Origin: Cryptomeria japonica
Taxonomy: Eukaryota; Streptophyta; Pinopsida; Cupressales; Cupressaceae
NCBI RefSeq assembly: GCF_030272615.1
Contig: NC_081411.1
Location: 836,556,136-836,620,135 of the forward strand
Direction of reading: 5' to 3'
Length of the DNA stretch: 64,000 nt
This document shows, piece after piece, positions 1 to 12,804 of the stretch. The position numbers and the translations under genes are program-made. Numbering within the stretch: position 1 is the stretch's first letter; each line of letters starts with the position of its first letter. The notes under the pieces were generated by a model, which made no database searches, had not been told where the DNA came from, and saw only the letters and a list, made by a program, of their open reading frames with translations.

Positions 1-699
1 CAATACTTCCACAATCAAATATCTCCACACATCACATCACCTTGGCTTCTATAAAACCCCACATATGCCTGACATACATAAGAATTTCCCCTCATCAAAC
101 TAAACTGCATTCATCAAATTCAAATTCTCCCACAAAGAATTCACTGATAGAAATGCTTCATGCATATTTAATTTCCCTCCTGGAGAGAAAAGCTAAGAAA
201 CACCTCTATTAAGACTGCCTTACAATCCAATCCTCAAATGAATAACCCTAGATTACTCATATTTGAAAACAATAAATATTTGTAAGTAGACCAGAAGACA
301 ACACAAAATTTAGGCTCGAAAGTTGGCAGTCTGTATATTGATATTAATTTTGAGAAAATATTACAAAACTCAGAGTATTCTCCATAAGACTAGAAAATCC
401 TAGATATATTTCTGCAGAGTTTTCTTACAATTTCTTGTGATCATTTTTTAGAAGGTCCTAGTATCCATTTATAATATCATGGATGCATACAAGCTTCGGA
501 CCTTTCAAAAGAAATTTTTTTACAAACAACCTTTTCCAAGAAGCAGTTATAGGTCCTTTTCAGCATCTGCGACTTCTTCTACTTGTTGTTCCATTGCACC
601 CTCTTGTAACTACTCCCGAGCATCTTCTTTCTATCCCATATACTTATCTTTCCACTCCTAATACACATCATCACTAGGCCAAGTAAAACTAGCAACTTT
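1..699. other. No recognisable gene
   Basis: AT-rich DNA lying downstream of the broken minus-strand frame at 700-4176. The short plus-strand frames around 479-677 overlap each other and have no recognisable motif. I see no LTR boundary, RNA gene or repeat here. It is probably the 3' non-coding part of whatever element the neighbouring frame belongs to. Confidence 0.5.
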
Positions 700-3600
700 C
701 TATTTCATATCTTCTAGCTGCTTCCAAGTGACTCGTACATGCCCAATCTCTGTTTCTATGAAACCATAATGAGATTTCACCTTTTCAATTTCCTCTATTG
801 TTTGGACAAATAAGGATGTGTCATCAGTACTAATAATCTGATTGATCCTTAGGGACAAATTGTGGTCCATCTCCTTTAACCAAGTCTTCTCTTCTTTTAG
901 CTGAACAGGACCAATGAAGCCTCTTGGAAATATTTCAAATTTATGATCTGAATATTCTTTTCTATAAAGTTTGGCTTTTCTTTTTATACATGTTCCTTCC
1001 ACTGAAAGAATATTCATCTCTTCTATAAACTCACATCTGGACCTAAGATTGTTATTTTCTTCTATATCTGCATGGGAGGAGCACATGAGCTCTAACTCCT
1101 TACCTCTAGGTACCCAATTATTTAGGATTGGTTCCAAAGTGGCTTCTTCTTCTTTGAATTTGATCAAAATCTCAAGAATCCTCTTCATATTTGTGTATAC
1201 ATTGGAGGTTTTGACTGAGTCAGCAAACTTTAAAATGGTGGCTTTCACCTTCTCCTCATATTTGTTTGCATACAAGGTCTGAGCTTGTTTCAACTTTTCC
1301 AACTCATGTTGGACATTTTCAGGTAACTAGGAACTGGAGGGCATGGGAGAAGGGGGGTATTCAATGATGGGACTAGTGGGAGGGGGCCTTGCTGGAGAGG
1401 AGGCTATCATGAGTGTAGAAGACTCACCTAGATGATGTTGACCTACCAATTGACTCTGGAGTCTAGCAATTATGTTGTCCCTGTTGGCTATTCCTTCTTT
1501 AGCATCATTGTAAGCTTTTAAAATAGTCTCCAACTTCAGTTGGAGATTAGCCTTTTCTTGTGCCTCTTTCTCTACTACTGCCACATTAAACTTTGTTGTC
1601 TCTAGTACTATGCTAGAAGCTTCTACTACCCCTGTGTCTTGGACTCTTTTGACTATCATGCCTCCTAAGAGGCTAGAATTTGAGGTATCCCTTTTATTTC
1701 TATTTTAATCTCTTTTTAGGGACCACATGACAAGAGCAACATTATCCTTGCTGAATGTCACTCCTTCCATAGGATTTTTTTCTTTCCTTACTACATCAAG
1801 CACTAAGGCATCAACTATATCCCATTCAGGGAGAATCAACACACCAGTCTTTGTTACCATCTCTCTTCCTTTCTCAAGGGTGATTGTTTTGAATTCTTCA
1901 ATCATTTCTTTCTTTATTTCTTCTTCTACCTGAGTTGTATTTTTGAGAGGTTGTTCACTTTTCCTTTGTTCACATCTGACCTTGAATTGCTCCATGTTTT
2001 GCTTCCATACAAACTGCATAAAAGCTTCTGATGTGACAAAATTGCTATCAGCTAGGAATTCTTCACTAGCTTGCTTAACAGTAAGGTCCATTTCTTGGCC
2101 CTTTGACTCACCATTAGTCAAATCCATTTCAGCATTAGGTGGCTCTTTAGGCATCCCCTCTTGGGTCTCCTCACAAGTGTAGGTAATCTCACTGAGACTC
2201 CTTAGCTGCAATAATTGTTCAGCCATGGCTTGTTCATCTCCAATGTGGATAGGAGACTGAGATGGAGAATATTGAGGCTCATTAGTTTCAATTTCCTTTC
2301 CCACTTTTTGCCTCTTAGGGGAATCCTAAATGTCAATGAAATATTTAATTTTCCTCTTCCCTTTTGAAGTGGAAGGCTCACCTGTCACTGGCATCATCAT
2401 AGTGTACTTTGACCTTTTGTGCATCACATAGTCATCAGGTGGGATATCTCTAGCAAAGGCAAGCTTAGCCAATACCATCTTAGCCTTATCAGGATCATTT
2501 TACATTATGGCCTCCCTCTTTTCTTTTAAAGTCTGCACGAGGTCTTCAAAATAAAGAATCAAGAACTTTATTTTCTCCTCAAATGGGTTGAAGATAGAGA
2601 GAGGATCATAGCTAGTGTCAAATTGATGTATAAAATCAAGGGCTTTCTTATATGCAACCCACTTCTCCTTCCTTAACTCCTACTCATCTAGGCTGAACTC
2701 ATTTCTAATCAAATCTTCTGGGAAGTAAAATTGATGTTGCCTACCTCTGTACACTGCTCTTTTTCTGAACATGCCATTGAAAAAATCCCCAGGGTCTGCA
2801 CATCTTGACACTGCAGTAGACAGCCTATATGGCTTGAAGAATTCTTCAAAAAATTTCCATCCACCCTTAGTGATCACAAAATGGTGAGCCATGGTAATAG
2901 TTGGGAAAATAGTCCCTTTACCCCTATTAGTTAGCTTGACCAGCTACACTCCTCCAATTTGTCTTGGGACTTCTGCAATCCCTATCTTCAATGGGACCTG
3001 ATAGGGTAGTAAATAGGGGGTGCCTCTAAACCCAAAAACTCTATAAATAGTAGACATAGGGTAAAAATACATGTCTCCCCAATTGTGTACAATCTTGATA
3101 TCCTCTGCAAACTCCTTTGGTCTGAGAAACTCCAAAAGAGCCTTAGGAATTCTAGGGTTTTCTCTGCATAGAATAATCCTAATTTTAGATGCAAAGCATC
3201 TATCAAATTTTAGATAACTTTCATCCTCTCTATCCCAAGATAGAATAGTACTCCACAATTGCACTGGCATCTCCTCTTTATCCTTTGTCTTGATCAAGTC
3301 CATTTCTTTTGAAAAATAATTAGCACCCTTGAACAAGAACATGTGCATTAACATGCAATACCATCCAAATGGCCTATCCACCTTACCATTATTGATTCCC
3401 ACTAGCCCTTTATGAATTGCATCAGCAAGGTATGAGGCATAATCAAATGTTACTGCTAGGGAGGGGTTTAGAATTTGTGCAATCATTAACAATTAATGGG
3501 TTGGCATATTCTTTTCAGCATCCTTTCCAAAGATCTGGCATAATGCCCAATACATACCTTTATCTCTCAGAGTAAATAAGTTGAGAGAGAATGGTTCCAT

Positions 3601-4176
3601 TGTGCTGGGGCCTACAACTGTTAACCCCCCTATTTTTACAAAGAATTATTTCAATGGGCCACTTCTAAGATGATCCCTTTGAGCATTTTACACCTAGGCT
3701 AGTGACTCAAAGTCAATAGGCTCTAACAAATTGGAGGACTCACTGAGTTTAAACACTTTCCCAAATTCATCTTCATTTATCTCAATCAAGACTGATCCCT
3801 TTATGTTTGTGATGCATCTTGCCATAGGGTCATAATTCTGTGCAATCAGGGCTAATAGATATACATGCATAAAAACACCTAGGACCACAAGCTTTCCTAC
3901 ATCTTGTTCCCATATGCCATTCAAAGGAGTTGGGGAATTCCTCTACCCAAAACTGACTTTGAATAGTCCTAAGCCTGACAATCCTATTTCAAGGTCCCTC
4001 AAGCAATTACCCTTATCATAGAGACCATCTCCAATTTTTAGATGAGGGTTCATGGGTACTAGCTCTTTGGCCTTAGCCCTAGCGTTGGTGGACATGGTTA
4101 ATTTTTCTAAAAAATCATCACTGATATTTTGGTCTTGGTAATTTACCTTCCTTGTTAATTCTCTTTTGGGTGCCAT
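700..4176 (-). pseudogene. Long transposon-type protein, about 1,158 codons, broken by stops only
   Basis: One minus-strand reading frame runs from an ATG at 4176 (MAPKRELTRK) to a stop at 700. It is interrupted by roughly a dozen in-frame stops (for example near 3943, 2944, 2680, 1705 and 1327), and all surviving segments lie in the same frame, so no frameshift has occurred. The N-terminal half (around 3492-2680) has the run of features seen in ORF2 of elements P, M and Q: an alpha-helical stretch, then a segment like GKVDRPFGWYCMLMHMF that parallels GTFRFGNLLVCLMLHIT. The middle is lysine/glutamate-rich, then a proline-serine stretch near 1330-1400, then a coiled-coil-like C terminus. It resembles in outline the 'putative plant transposon protein' domain class. 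The resemblance is by eye and the function is unknown. No LTR was identified for it inside the window. Confidence 0.6.
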
Positions 4177-4540
4177 TTTGGTCAAACAATTATACCACTA
4201 GATGCTAGCATAGACCTCCAATGAAGTAAATCACACAGTAGTATTTGAGAACAAACCAAGAGTTATGAAGAAAAGCACAAAAAACCTGATTATTCGCTTG
4301 AAGAAAATCACTTTGCAAAAATTTTCTCTCCAACAAACTTCGATGAAATAATATTTAGCAATCAAGTTGATGCGAACTCAACAGGACAAGTTGGCATTTA
4401 AGTTTTTTGGAAATTAACTCTACATGCTTCGACTTTCTTTTCAAAATTGAATTCACCAAATTGAATTCAAAACTGGCTCCAACGGGTCATAATTCTTCTA
4501 AGTCTTTCCTCTTTTTCCCTCTTTCACTATTTCGTAGAAC

Positions 4541-5860
4541 ATAAAACTTGTTCTCTTTTCTTTCATGAAACAACGCTGGCCATTGGATCATGACGACTTA
4601 CATCGCTTTTACCTCCATTGATCTCTTTGCTTTAGTGTCGGGCCCTGCCTCCTTTTCGTCACTTCACGGACTTTAAAATTCATTCACTTTTCCTTCGCGA
4701 GGCTGCACCAAGCGTTAGATCAAACTCAAATCACCCGACTTTTAACTCCAATCGAGATGGTCAATTTTACTTACTAACCGCGCCTCATTTTGACGACTAA
4801 TGGTTTTTTGCCATTTTGCTGAAGTTAAGCTACGGGCATCTTCAGGCCATGAAACAATGAGAAGAGTTGGATCAATCTTGAGATGAATGCCTTTTAAGTG
4901 GGCCCTTTATCTAAGAATTAGTTACCCCGCTTGTTCTTCAATTGAAAAATGCCACATGGCAGTCGGTCATTAGCCCTGGAAACTACTCTGGGTTCCACCT
5001 TTGATCCGCCATGTGCTATCTTTATTATTCCCACATAACTGCCAGTTACACCTAGGGGGGCCCTCAACCACTTTTAAAACCACGTGTCACCCGACACATC
5101 ACTATCGAGCTCTACAAAAAGCAGTAGCTGTTATGCCACATCATGCCTCCGTGTGATCTCCACCTGTCTTTCATGACTTCACGGACATTATTCTTCGTTT
5201 GGCTTGCAGCCATGAAAGTATGAGAACTATTAGATCAAAACAGATCTGATCTGCTTTTAGCTTCATTCCCTACCTATCCCTTGGGCCCACTAGCCTTTTC
5301 GCCACTTCGTGAAGGTTAACTTGCTAGCATCTTATCTTCATGAATTCACGCAAGCCGTTAGATCTCAAAAACATGCTTGTTATTTACTCCTTTCTATGAC
5401 AACCTTGCTCGGGCACATTGCAGACCACCAACTGAGCACCTCGTCATTGCTCTATTATTGCCAGTTGGACCTACCACATTCACTTCCACCTTTAGTGAGA
5501 CCTGTCACCTTTTCGCTATTTCGCTGAAGGTAGAACTTGTGCATCTCCCATCCACAAATCAACACAAGCCGTTGATCTCTTTCCAACCCGATCATTCTTT
5601 AACCAAAGAAGATCGCTTGTCTTGGGGACCCACCAAAACCTTTTGCCATTTCGTGAAGTTTAAAACACATTCAGCTTGATCTCATGAAACCACGCCGTCC
5701 GTCTGATCAGATGAAACTTGACCGGTGTTTAGCTTCAGTACAAACCTATATGCCGAGTCCACTTTTGCCTTTTGCTACTTTGCGGAAGCTAACTTTTGAG
5801 CACTTTTTGATCGTGAATCAACACAGGCCGTTAGATCAATAGAAAGTTGCATGATTCTTA
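4541..5860. repeat. Degenerate tandem repeat, period about 130 bp
   Basis: A motif close to GCCGTTAGATCAA recurs near 4579, 4713, 4866, 5229, 5356, 5568, 5695 and 5827. Several spacings are 127-132 bp, and the larger gaps would fit lost or unrecognisable copies. Within many units a second motif, close to TTTGCCATTTCGTGAAG, precedes it (near 4640, 4810, 5305, 5515, 5650 and 5780). The block lies upstream of the long minus-strand frame, so it may be the leader or LTR-proximal repeat of that element. It contains no convincing coding frame. Confidence 0.55.
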
Positions 5861-7029
5861 TAAGGCCTAACAGACATTAGAAAAGACACATTAAAAGCGA
5901 ACAAAAATTAAAAATTGAAAGGGACCGCCTAGGTAAATGACAAGGGGGGAACACTTTTATGATAAAGAGACCCATCATTTAGGTGAATAAAGTAATGCCA
6001 AATTAGAAACCAAAAGGGTTTTTCTCAAACATTGAAGCGACTTAAAACCTAAACCCTGAACCCCTTAGGATCTAAAACAATTTGAAAGAAAATGGGTGTA
6101 CTAGACACAAAATTTTCAAAAAACTTAGCCATTTATGGACTGAAAACATCCATTTTTAAAACTGTGATAACAGGGTCATCTCCTTTCTTATATATTTGGA
6201 CATGAAGTCTTTGAGGTCCTAAGGTCACTCATTTTCAACATCACCCTGTGATGATGCTTTACTTATGGTTGGGTAGTGATTTCATTAATTTGAGACTTTT
6301 TATCCCAAAATCTATCAATTTCCATATCTTAAACACATTAACAAAATCTCTAATTCATTCTAGACACCTAGTTGATCATATGACTAGTAAAAAGTCTAAA
6401 ATTCTACTTCAATGCCATTGTAATTGTCACATCCAAGTAGGTTTCTTTACTTACAAGTCAAGGCAAGAAAAAAAAAAAAAAAAAAGAGCTATGCCAAATA
6501 TTCATCGCAAGGCAAAAGAGAAATGATATATAATTGAAATATCATGTATACAAAGTGCGACAAAAATATTGACTATGAGAACATGCAACTCCATCAGGGC
6601 TATGAATGCCTACTGACAATGGAGCAACATTTGAGAAATTATAGTCTATAACCTCATCAGATCTCTAAAATATTGCTGGTAGTGAGGCTCTATTCGAGAT
6701 GCTTTTGAAGTTACGATAATCCACGTATCTAGTCATATAGGATGCTAAGGATCTTCAGTGAACACAAGAGCAATAATTAACTCATTTGCACACACCTGGG
6801 CAAAACAAGATCAAACTTTCAAGAACAACTAGGGAAGTTTTTTGTGTCTCCATTTGTAAATCCTAGTCACTAAGTGTATTAATTTGGACATTCCAAAAGA
6901 CCTTAAAGATGGATTGACTGCTTATCTACTAAATTTTTTGTATCTCCAATTCAATGGGTGTATTACAAAATGATAAACAAAAAATAGTTATCCTTGTTCG
7001 AATAGGAAATGCATCTTCATCATGCATAT
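5861..7029. other. Non-coding spacer, target of element P
   Basis: No recognisable gene. It holds an A-homopolymer run near 6468-6485. Its last five bases (catat, 7025-7029) are the left target duplication of element P; the matching catat is at 35640-35644. The sequence continues on the far side of P at 35645. Confidence 0.5.
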
Positions 7030-7855
7030 TGTTGGCATATGCACACTCCAATGAGACATTGTATGTGATTGAAGGTTTTGTCATTGATGGCAACCTTACA
7101 ATCCTATGGCACTGGCAAGGCACTACATCGGCAAGGCATTACACTGGCATCAGCAGAACACATTCTGCACTGGCACTCAAAACACCGGCACCGGCACAAA
7201 GAAAGGAAGTATACCGGCATAGAGGCCGATAGGATTTTTGATATACTATATTTTGTTTATTATTTGAAAAACTTTGTAATCCAACTTGATATCATTGTAA
7301 AATGACTCTTATATATAAAAGAGATCATTGTAGATATTTTGCGAGTAAGAAAGTGAAGTAAGCAAAAAAGTAAGGAGAAAAGATTAAGCAGACCTATTAT
7401 GCAAAATATAGGTTAAGGGGTATATGTAAAGAATAGAGTAGGAACCGGTACTGAATCTAGCATTGAAGATGCTATTGTAAAATAGTACAAGTTATTGGAT
7501 TTGTATAATCCTCATTGTAAGTCAGTGAGACTTCCCATTTGAGCAGTGAGCTCTAGGCAGTTGGCCTTCCTGCATGTGCAGGCCCCTATTGTAAGTAATA
7601 TTCTCTTATTGGCCAGTAAGTGAATATTGTGGGTCACAAATCCCACCGAGGTTTTTCCCACACCAGGTTTCCTCATTAAATCATTGTGTTATGGTGTGAT
7701 TTTCATGTGGTCTCTTTCATTTCTGTTTATTGCATTATTTCTTGCATACTGGTACACTGTTACAATATGTTCTGCATGTTTTAAGTTGAGAAATTCTAAT
7801 TACCGGTTAGATACTGATTCATCCCCCCCTCTCAGTATCTATGAGTTTCCTAAAA
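7030..7855 (+). repeat. 5' LTR of P
   Basis: It begins TGTTGGCATATGCACACTCC and ends with the pyrimidine-rich block GATTCATCCCCCCCTCTCAG followed by TTTCCTAAAA. It contains many CCGG/ACCGG words. The partner LTR at 34869-35639 is about 55 bp shorter, mainly from a deletion around 35030. Confidence 0.9.
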
Positions 7856-7857
7856 AT

Positions 7858-7869
7858 TGGTATCAGAGC
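7858..7869 (+). promoter_or_regulatory. Primer binding site of P (tRNA-iMet)
   Basis: TGGTATCAGAGC lies two bases after the LTR end. This is the usual initiator-methionine tRNA primer sequence of plant copia-type elements. The same site, with small changes, follows the LTRs of M, Q, T and R. Confidence 0.88.
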
Positions 7870-7938
7870 TTGGTCCTCTATTTTCAGAAGCTTAACAACT
7901 TGAGGAAGATCTTGAAACTAGTAAAGGTGGAAAATCTT

Positions 7939-9021
7939 ATGAAGCAACTTGAAGCAGCTCTCTCAGACTATAATGCAGAAAAATTGAAAAATATCAAACT
8001 AGAAGATTTTCTAAAAGTAGCTCAGGATATCATTCAGGCACTTCAAGAGAATCTTACTATTGCAAGAAATAAGAGAAGAGAACTTTGTAAAAAGATGCAA
8101 ATTGAGAATGATGAGAAGGAATCACTTAATGATATGTTAAGTAAGCTGAAACTAGAGAACATAACTACAAAGAATGAGATGCAGGATATGACTATGAGAT
8201 TTTGTAAAGAGATTGAAGATAGGAAGAAGAATGAAGAAGAAATGACCAGAAGACTAAGTGATGCAGCAAATGAGAACACAAGACTTAGCTATGAAAATGA
8301 TCTATTAAAGACAGATCTGATGCACACTTAGAATGACTTAAACGAACTAATGAGACAGAAAGATTTCTTAGAAAGAGAACTAGAAACTGCAAATCAACAT
8401 AAAGAGAAATTCAAGAAAAGCTTAGAGGAACTTGGCACCTTGCTGAAGAATCAAAAACCTAAAGGTGACACTTCTGGAATTGGCTTTGAAGTTGGTGAAA
8501 GCTTTGGTACTGCAAACACACAAGATCACAGCAAACTGGTAAGGCAGCCTAATGCTTATAAATTCAATGGAAAATGCTTTAACTGTAATAAGTATGGTCA
8601 TAGAGAAAATGAATGTAGATCTAGAAATTATCAGAATATCAACACACCTACCGGTCAATGTTCTAAATGCAACGAAGTTGGTCACAATTCTAAGAATTGC
8701 AGAATGAATGTGAGATGTTATGTTTATGGAACATTTAGACATTTATCTAATCAATGCAAAACACAAACCAGCATAGGTTATAGGAAAGCTATTCAGAAGA
8801 ATAATGTAACTTGTTATGCATGTAACAAGCTTGGGCATATTGCAAAATTGTGTAGAAGTAAAGGATCATTGGTAGACAACAAAAGTTCTATCTTGAAAGG
8901 TAAAGAAAAAGTTGAAGAGGTTAAGCAAGAATTCTCAAAACAATGGATTAGAAAATCTGATCTAAATATTAGGAATACTCCTCCACTGGTAGAACTAGTC
9001 AATACTTCATTGGCAGGATAG
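7939..9021 (+). pseudogene. P ORF1: coiled-coil protein with CCHC zinc knuckles
   Basis: The product is Gag-like and would bind nucleic acid in the particle. The N-terminal ~190 residues are heptad-rich and Lys/Glu-rich (coiled coil). They are followed by four CX2CX4HX4C knuckles: CFNCNKYGHRENEC, CSKCNEVGHNSKNC, a damaged CYVYGTFRHLSNQC (second Cys changed to Tyr) and CYACNKLGHIAKLC. A TAG at 8329-8331 breaks the frame; the M copy has CAG there. The ATG used by M (32004) is GTG here, so 7939 is the first usable start. The copia Gag UBN2 domain of R and T is absent. Function as Gag is inferred from position and knuckles. Confidence 0.85.
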
Positions 9022-9185
9022 AGTGATGCTTCACCGGCAGGACAGAGTGATGCTCCACCAGTAGGAAGTTCTTCATTGAATTGAAGAAAGTTTCCTTGAG
9101 GGTTTGGCGACCTAATGACACATGTGCTATTATTCCCTCAGTTAGAGATGAGAAGTTGAAAATTACTTTATTACCGATAGACAAT

Positions 9186-9247
9186 GTTAAGTAAATACTT
9201 AACCGGCATGCATTTAATGTGGTAGATGCCAAAAAGATACTATAAAT
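9186..9247 (+). promoter_or_regulatory. Candidate internal promoter for P ORF2
   Basis: The palindrome GTTAAGT-AAAT-ACTTAAC is at 9186-9203, and TATAAAT at 9241-9247, 142 bp before the ORF2 ATG (9389). The same pair at the same spacing is in M (30685-30746, minus) and Q (42894-42958). The arms are identical in all three copies while the 4-base spacer differs. Confidence 0.6.
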
Positions 9248-9388
9248 TTGAGGTTTTGGCTCCATTTCATTTCACCAAGATTTCAAACCTACGAAGAGCA
9301 CAAAGATTCCGAGGTAAAGTAGTTCGAGCAAGAGGCAAGAACACTTCAAGCAATCATCCATCCTAAAGGTAGTAAAAGGTATTTTATC

Positions 9389-11805
9389 ATGACATCCACC
9401 TCTGCACTTGAATATATAGTGAACCCTACTATTGTTGAAGTTCTAAAAAGACCTAGGCCAATATTTCAATTAGTTCTCGAGGTAGCAAAGAAAGATGATA
9501 CTTTAGGTGCTTTTTCTCAAATTCCTAAAGGAGTTGTTTATGCTGAAGACCCTAGAATTTACATTCACTACAACATTGAGGAACTAGGGGATGAAGAGAT
9601 TAAAACCATGTTTAAATTTGTCATATGTGATGAATCTGATAATGTAAAAGATGAACATAAGATCATTGAAACCCTAGGATTTACAGAGATCCTTAGCATT
9701 CCTGAATTCCCCAAGGATGTGATCAGGATAGTCCTAAGTAGGGTACATGGTGAATTTTTATGGTTAGATGCAATTCACAAAATCACCAAGGAAGCTATGA
9801 AAGCTATCATAGGGTTATCAACCATCGGTAAAAGGCTAGACAAAACCAAGAAGGTTTCCAATGACCTAGTTATGAACCTAACTAGTGCCACATTTGATAA
9901 AAGGTCCTTTAGAGTAAATGACGTAAAAGATACTAATGTAAGATTTATCAGCATGATATTAGGATATAAGGAAACTCATGCAAATAGACTCAATTCAGTG
10001 TCAAGTCTGTGCATTAAGAGTGCTTATGACATGGTCACAGAAAATGCAAAGATTGATATATGAGAGTGGTTGAAGGACGAATTAATTGACAACTTAGGAA
10101 AGATTAAGAAGGACAAGAAAGGAACTTTCAGGTTTGGAAATCTGCTAGTATGTCTGATGCTACATATAACCAAATAGGTTCCTAGTATAGGCTACAAATA
10201 ACTTGGATATGATATACTAGTAGGTAAACAGCTAACTGAACTATTCAATAATATGGGAGAAGATAAGGAAAACAATATCCATGATTTCTTTCAAGCACTT
10301 AAGGCCAAAATGAAGAAAAGAATTAGATTATCACAAAAGATTGTTGACAAATATAAGGATGAAATATGTTTTGTAATAAAAAAGGATGAGATCTGGATGG
10401 AAGTAGTCATCCCTAGGACAATCTGGGTAACAAACATGGGCTACGAAATAGATGATCATATAATTGAAACATATGCTAAAGCACTTCTGGAAGCCCCTAA
10501 AGAACCTAAGGAAGAAGTATTTGGTAGTGCAGAAACTATTGAAAGCCAAATAAAATCCCATAAAAGAGTGAAAAAGGTTGAGGTAGTTGTAAGAAGAGGT
10601 TACAGGCAAGCAAAGGAAATCAAAGAACAAGTAATGAAACAAACCAGTATAATAGAGGATGAGTTAGCAGCTCCACAACCTGAAACTCAGCTATCACTGG
10701 TAGGAACATCTTCAGAGAATGACATGCCTACAACTTTCAAGAGAGTTGTAAGGAAAAGAGATCCCTCACCGGCAACCACACCCTCACCTAGGAGGACAAG
10801 ACAAAAACAACAAGCAGTGAGATCTCCGGTAAGAAAGGCCACACCAAAGAAGAAGAAACTGACACCCAAGAAGAAGAAGAGGACAAATAAGGACCTGGCT
10901 CCTCTTGACATACTGTTGAATGAAATTACAAAGGAAGGGAAATTGAAGAATATAGAGAAACTGTATGACACTCTGACAGCTGATAAAAGAGAACAAGTAG
11001 AAAACAGTGTTATATTGCATATGGACATGTATAAGAAATTTCTAATGGTAGTAGATGAAGTACCAGATGAACTATTTAAGAGATTGGAAGCAAGGAGACA
11101 AGCAGTAATAAAACTTGACAAGAAAATAAAAATAGAAAAGCTACTTGTTGTATACCTGGTGAATTCACCCAAAGAAATTGATGACTTAATTGCTGAAGCC
11201 AACTGGTCAATATTTTCTACTACACACTAGCACATTGCTTTAATGGTTGCAAGATTTAATGAGGTGACTGAGGAGACAGAAAATGCATGGGACATTTTCC
11301 TAGTGGAAAAGAAGAAAAAGAAGAATACATGAGCCACAAACCTATAAAGGTTTATTAGAAGGAAAGAGACAAGGGTAAAGGTAAAGTTAATGGACCACCT
11401 AGTATCAAGGTTAAAGACAACTTACCCCCACCTCCTTTGATTACTCCACCGGTAACAACAACAACTACAAAAGATCAACCGGTAGTTGAAAGTATGGATG
11501 TAGAGGATGTTAATCCTAATCCTGAAGTCTTATATATAGTGGATGTTGATACTCAAAAGATCAACATTGTGGTAGACAAAGATACAGCTGATAAGAATGA
11601 CATGGCTAGAGAGCCTCTGGTAAATGAGCAAACTAAAAACACACAGGAGAAACTGATAGATGACAAAAAGCAATAGGTAGAAACTCAGACTCAGACTGAG
11701 ACAATGCAACAAACAAAGAAACAAATAGAGCAAAAGGCTCCGGAATAGGAACAACAACAGGAATAGGTTCATGAGGAAATAGTGCAACCGACAACTGGAG
11801 AAGTA
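9389..11805 (+). pseudogene. P ORF2, 5' part (unknown family-specific protein)
   Basis: It starts MTSTSALEYIVNPTIVEV. About 350 residues form an uncharacterised globular region (motifs VHGEFLWLDA, ILGYKETHANRLNSVSSLC), followed by a Lys/Arg-rich stretch at about 10740-10890 with SPRRTRQKQQ and repeated PKKKK, which could bind nucleic acid or act as a nuclear signal. A helical region and a Gln-rich tail follow. Stops are present at 10061, near 10177 and near 10198, with a reading-frame change near 11310. Insertion of M at 11810 splits the gene; the rest is at 32874-33750. It has no motif of a protease, integrase or polymerase. It may carry the plant transposon-protein domain, but this is only a visual resemblance. 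Confidence 0.75.
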
Positions 11806-11810
11806 GAAAA

Positions 11811-12604
11811 TGTTAGGAATCCCATAGATACTGAGAGGGGGGGGTGAATCAGTATCTAACCAGTTTATGGAATTTCTTAACTTAAAACATGCAGAACATA
11901 ATATAACAGTGTACCGGTATGCAAGAAATAATGCAATAAACATAATCAAGAAAATCCACATGAAAAGCACACCATAACACAAGATTTTAATGAGGAAACC
12001 CGGTGTGGGAAAAACCTCAGTGGGATTTGTGACCCACAATATTCACTCACTGGCCAATAAGAGAATATTACTTACAATAGGGGCCTGCACATGCAAGAAG
12101 GCCAACTGCTTAGAGCTCACTGCTCAATGGGAAGTCTCACTGACTTACAATGAGGATTATACAAATCCAATAACTCGTACTGCTTTACAATAGCATCTTC
12201 AATGCTAGATTCAGTACCAGTTCCTGCTCTGTTCTTTACATATACCCCTTAACCTATATTTTGCACAATAGGTCTACCTAATATTTTCCTTATGCTTATG
12301 TCTTCTTACCATGATGTCTACAATGATCTCTTTTATATATAAGAGTCATTTTACAATTTGCCAAGTCGGCTTACAAATTTTTTCAATAATAAACAAAATA
12401 TAATAAAACAAGATCCTGTCGGCCTCTGTGTTGGTATACTTCCTTTCTTCTATGCCGGTGTTGGTGTCCTGAGTGCCGATGTCGAGTGTGATCTACTGAT
12501 GCTAGTATAATGCCTTTTCTAGTGCCATAGGATTGTAAGGTTACCATCAATGACAAAACCTTCAATCACTTACAATGTCTCATTAGAGTGTGCATATGCC
12601 AACA
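11811..12604 (-). repeat. 3' LTR of M
   Basis: The reverse-complement LTR begins TGTTAGGAATCCCATAGATA on the plus strand and ends at GCCAACA. It is 794 bp, against 793 bp for the partner at 32076-32868. Confidence 0.9.
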
Positions 12605-12760
12605 ATCTCCCCCTTTGGCATTGATGGCAACACTCATGAGAAATTTCAAAAATGATCCAAAAATGTGAAGTCCAAAAATGTTACCAAAAATGTGTGTGCT
12701 CCCCCTGAGCATATGATTTCTGTGATATTGAATTTTCTCATCATACTACTCCCCCTTTGG
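12605..12760 (-). promoter_or_regulatory. Polypurine tracts of M (two)
   Basis: On the minus strand AAAGGGGGAGAT (12605-12616) touches the 3' LTR. A second CCAAAGGGGGAG lies at 12749-12760, about 140 bp further upstream, after a GCTCAGGGGGAGCA hairpin-like word near 12700. The same arrangement is in P (near 33800 and 34857-34868) and Q (degenerate near 46435; 46591-46602). Repeated polypurine tracts are a known Sirevirus trait. Confidence 0.7.
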
Positions 12761-12804
12761 CATCAATGACAAAGGTTGTCAAGATGTCAGTAGAGTTTGT
12801 AGTT

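Noticed and set aside
5309-5679. Two overlapping plus-strand frames in the ~130-bp repeat block
   Set aside because: They track the repeat in different frames and show no conserved protein.
7627-7938. Protein start inside the P LTR running into ORF1
   Set aside because: The codons cross the LTR end and primer site; the real start is after the primer site, as in M.
10331-11202. Long minus-strand frames opposite P ORF2, and their mirror images opposite M ORF2
   Set aside because: Hydrophobic Phe/Ser/Leu-rich products typical of the antisense of Lys/Glu-rich coding sequence; no conserved motif.
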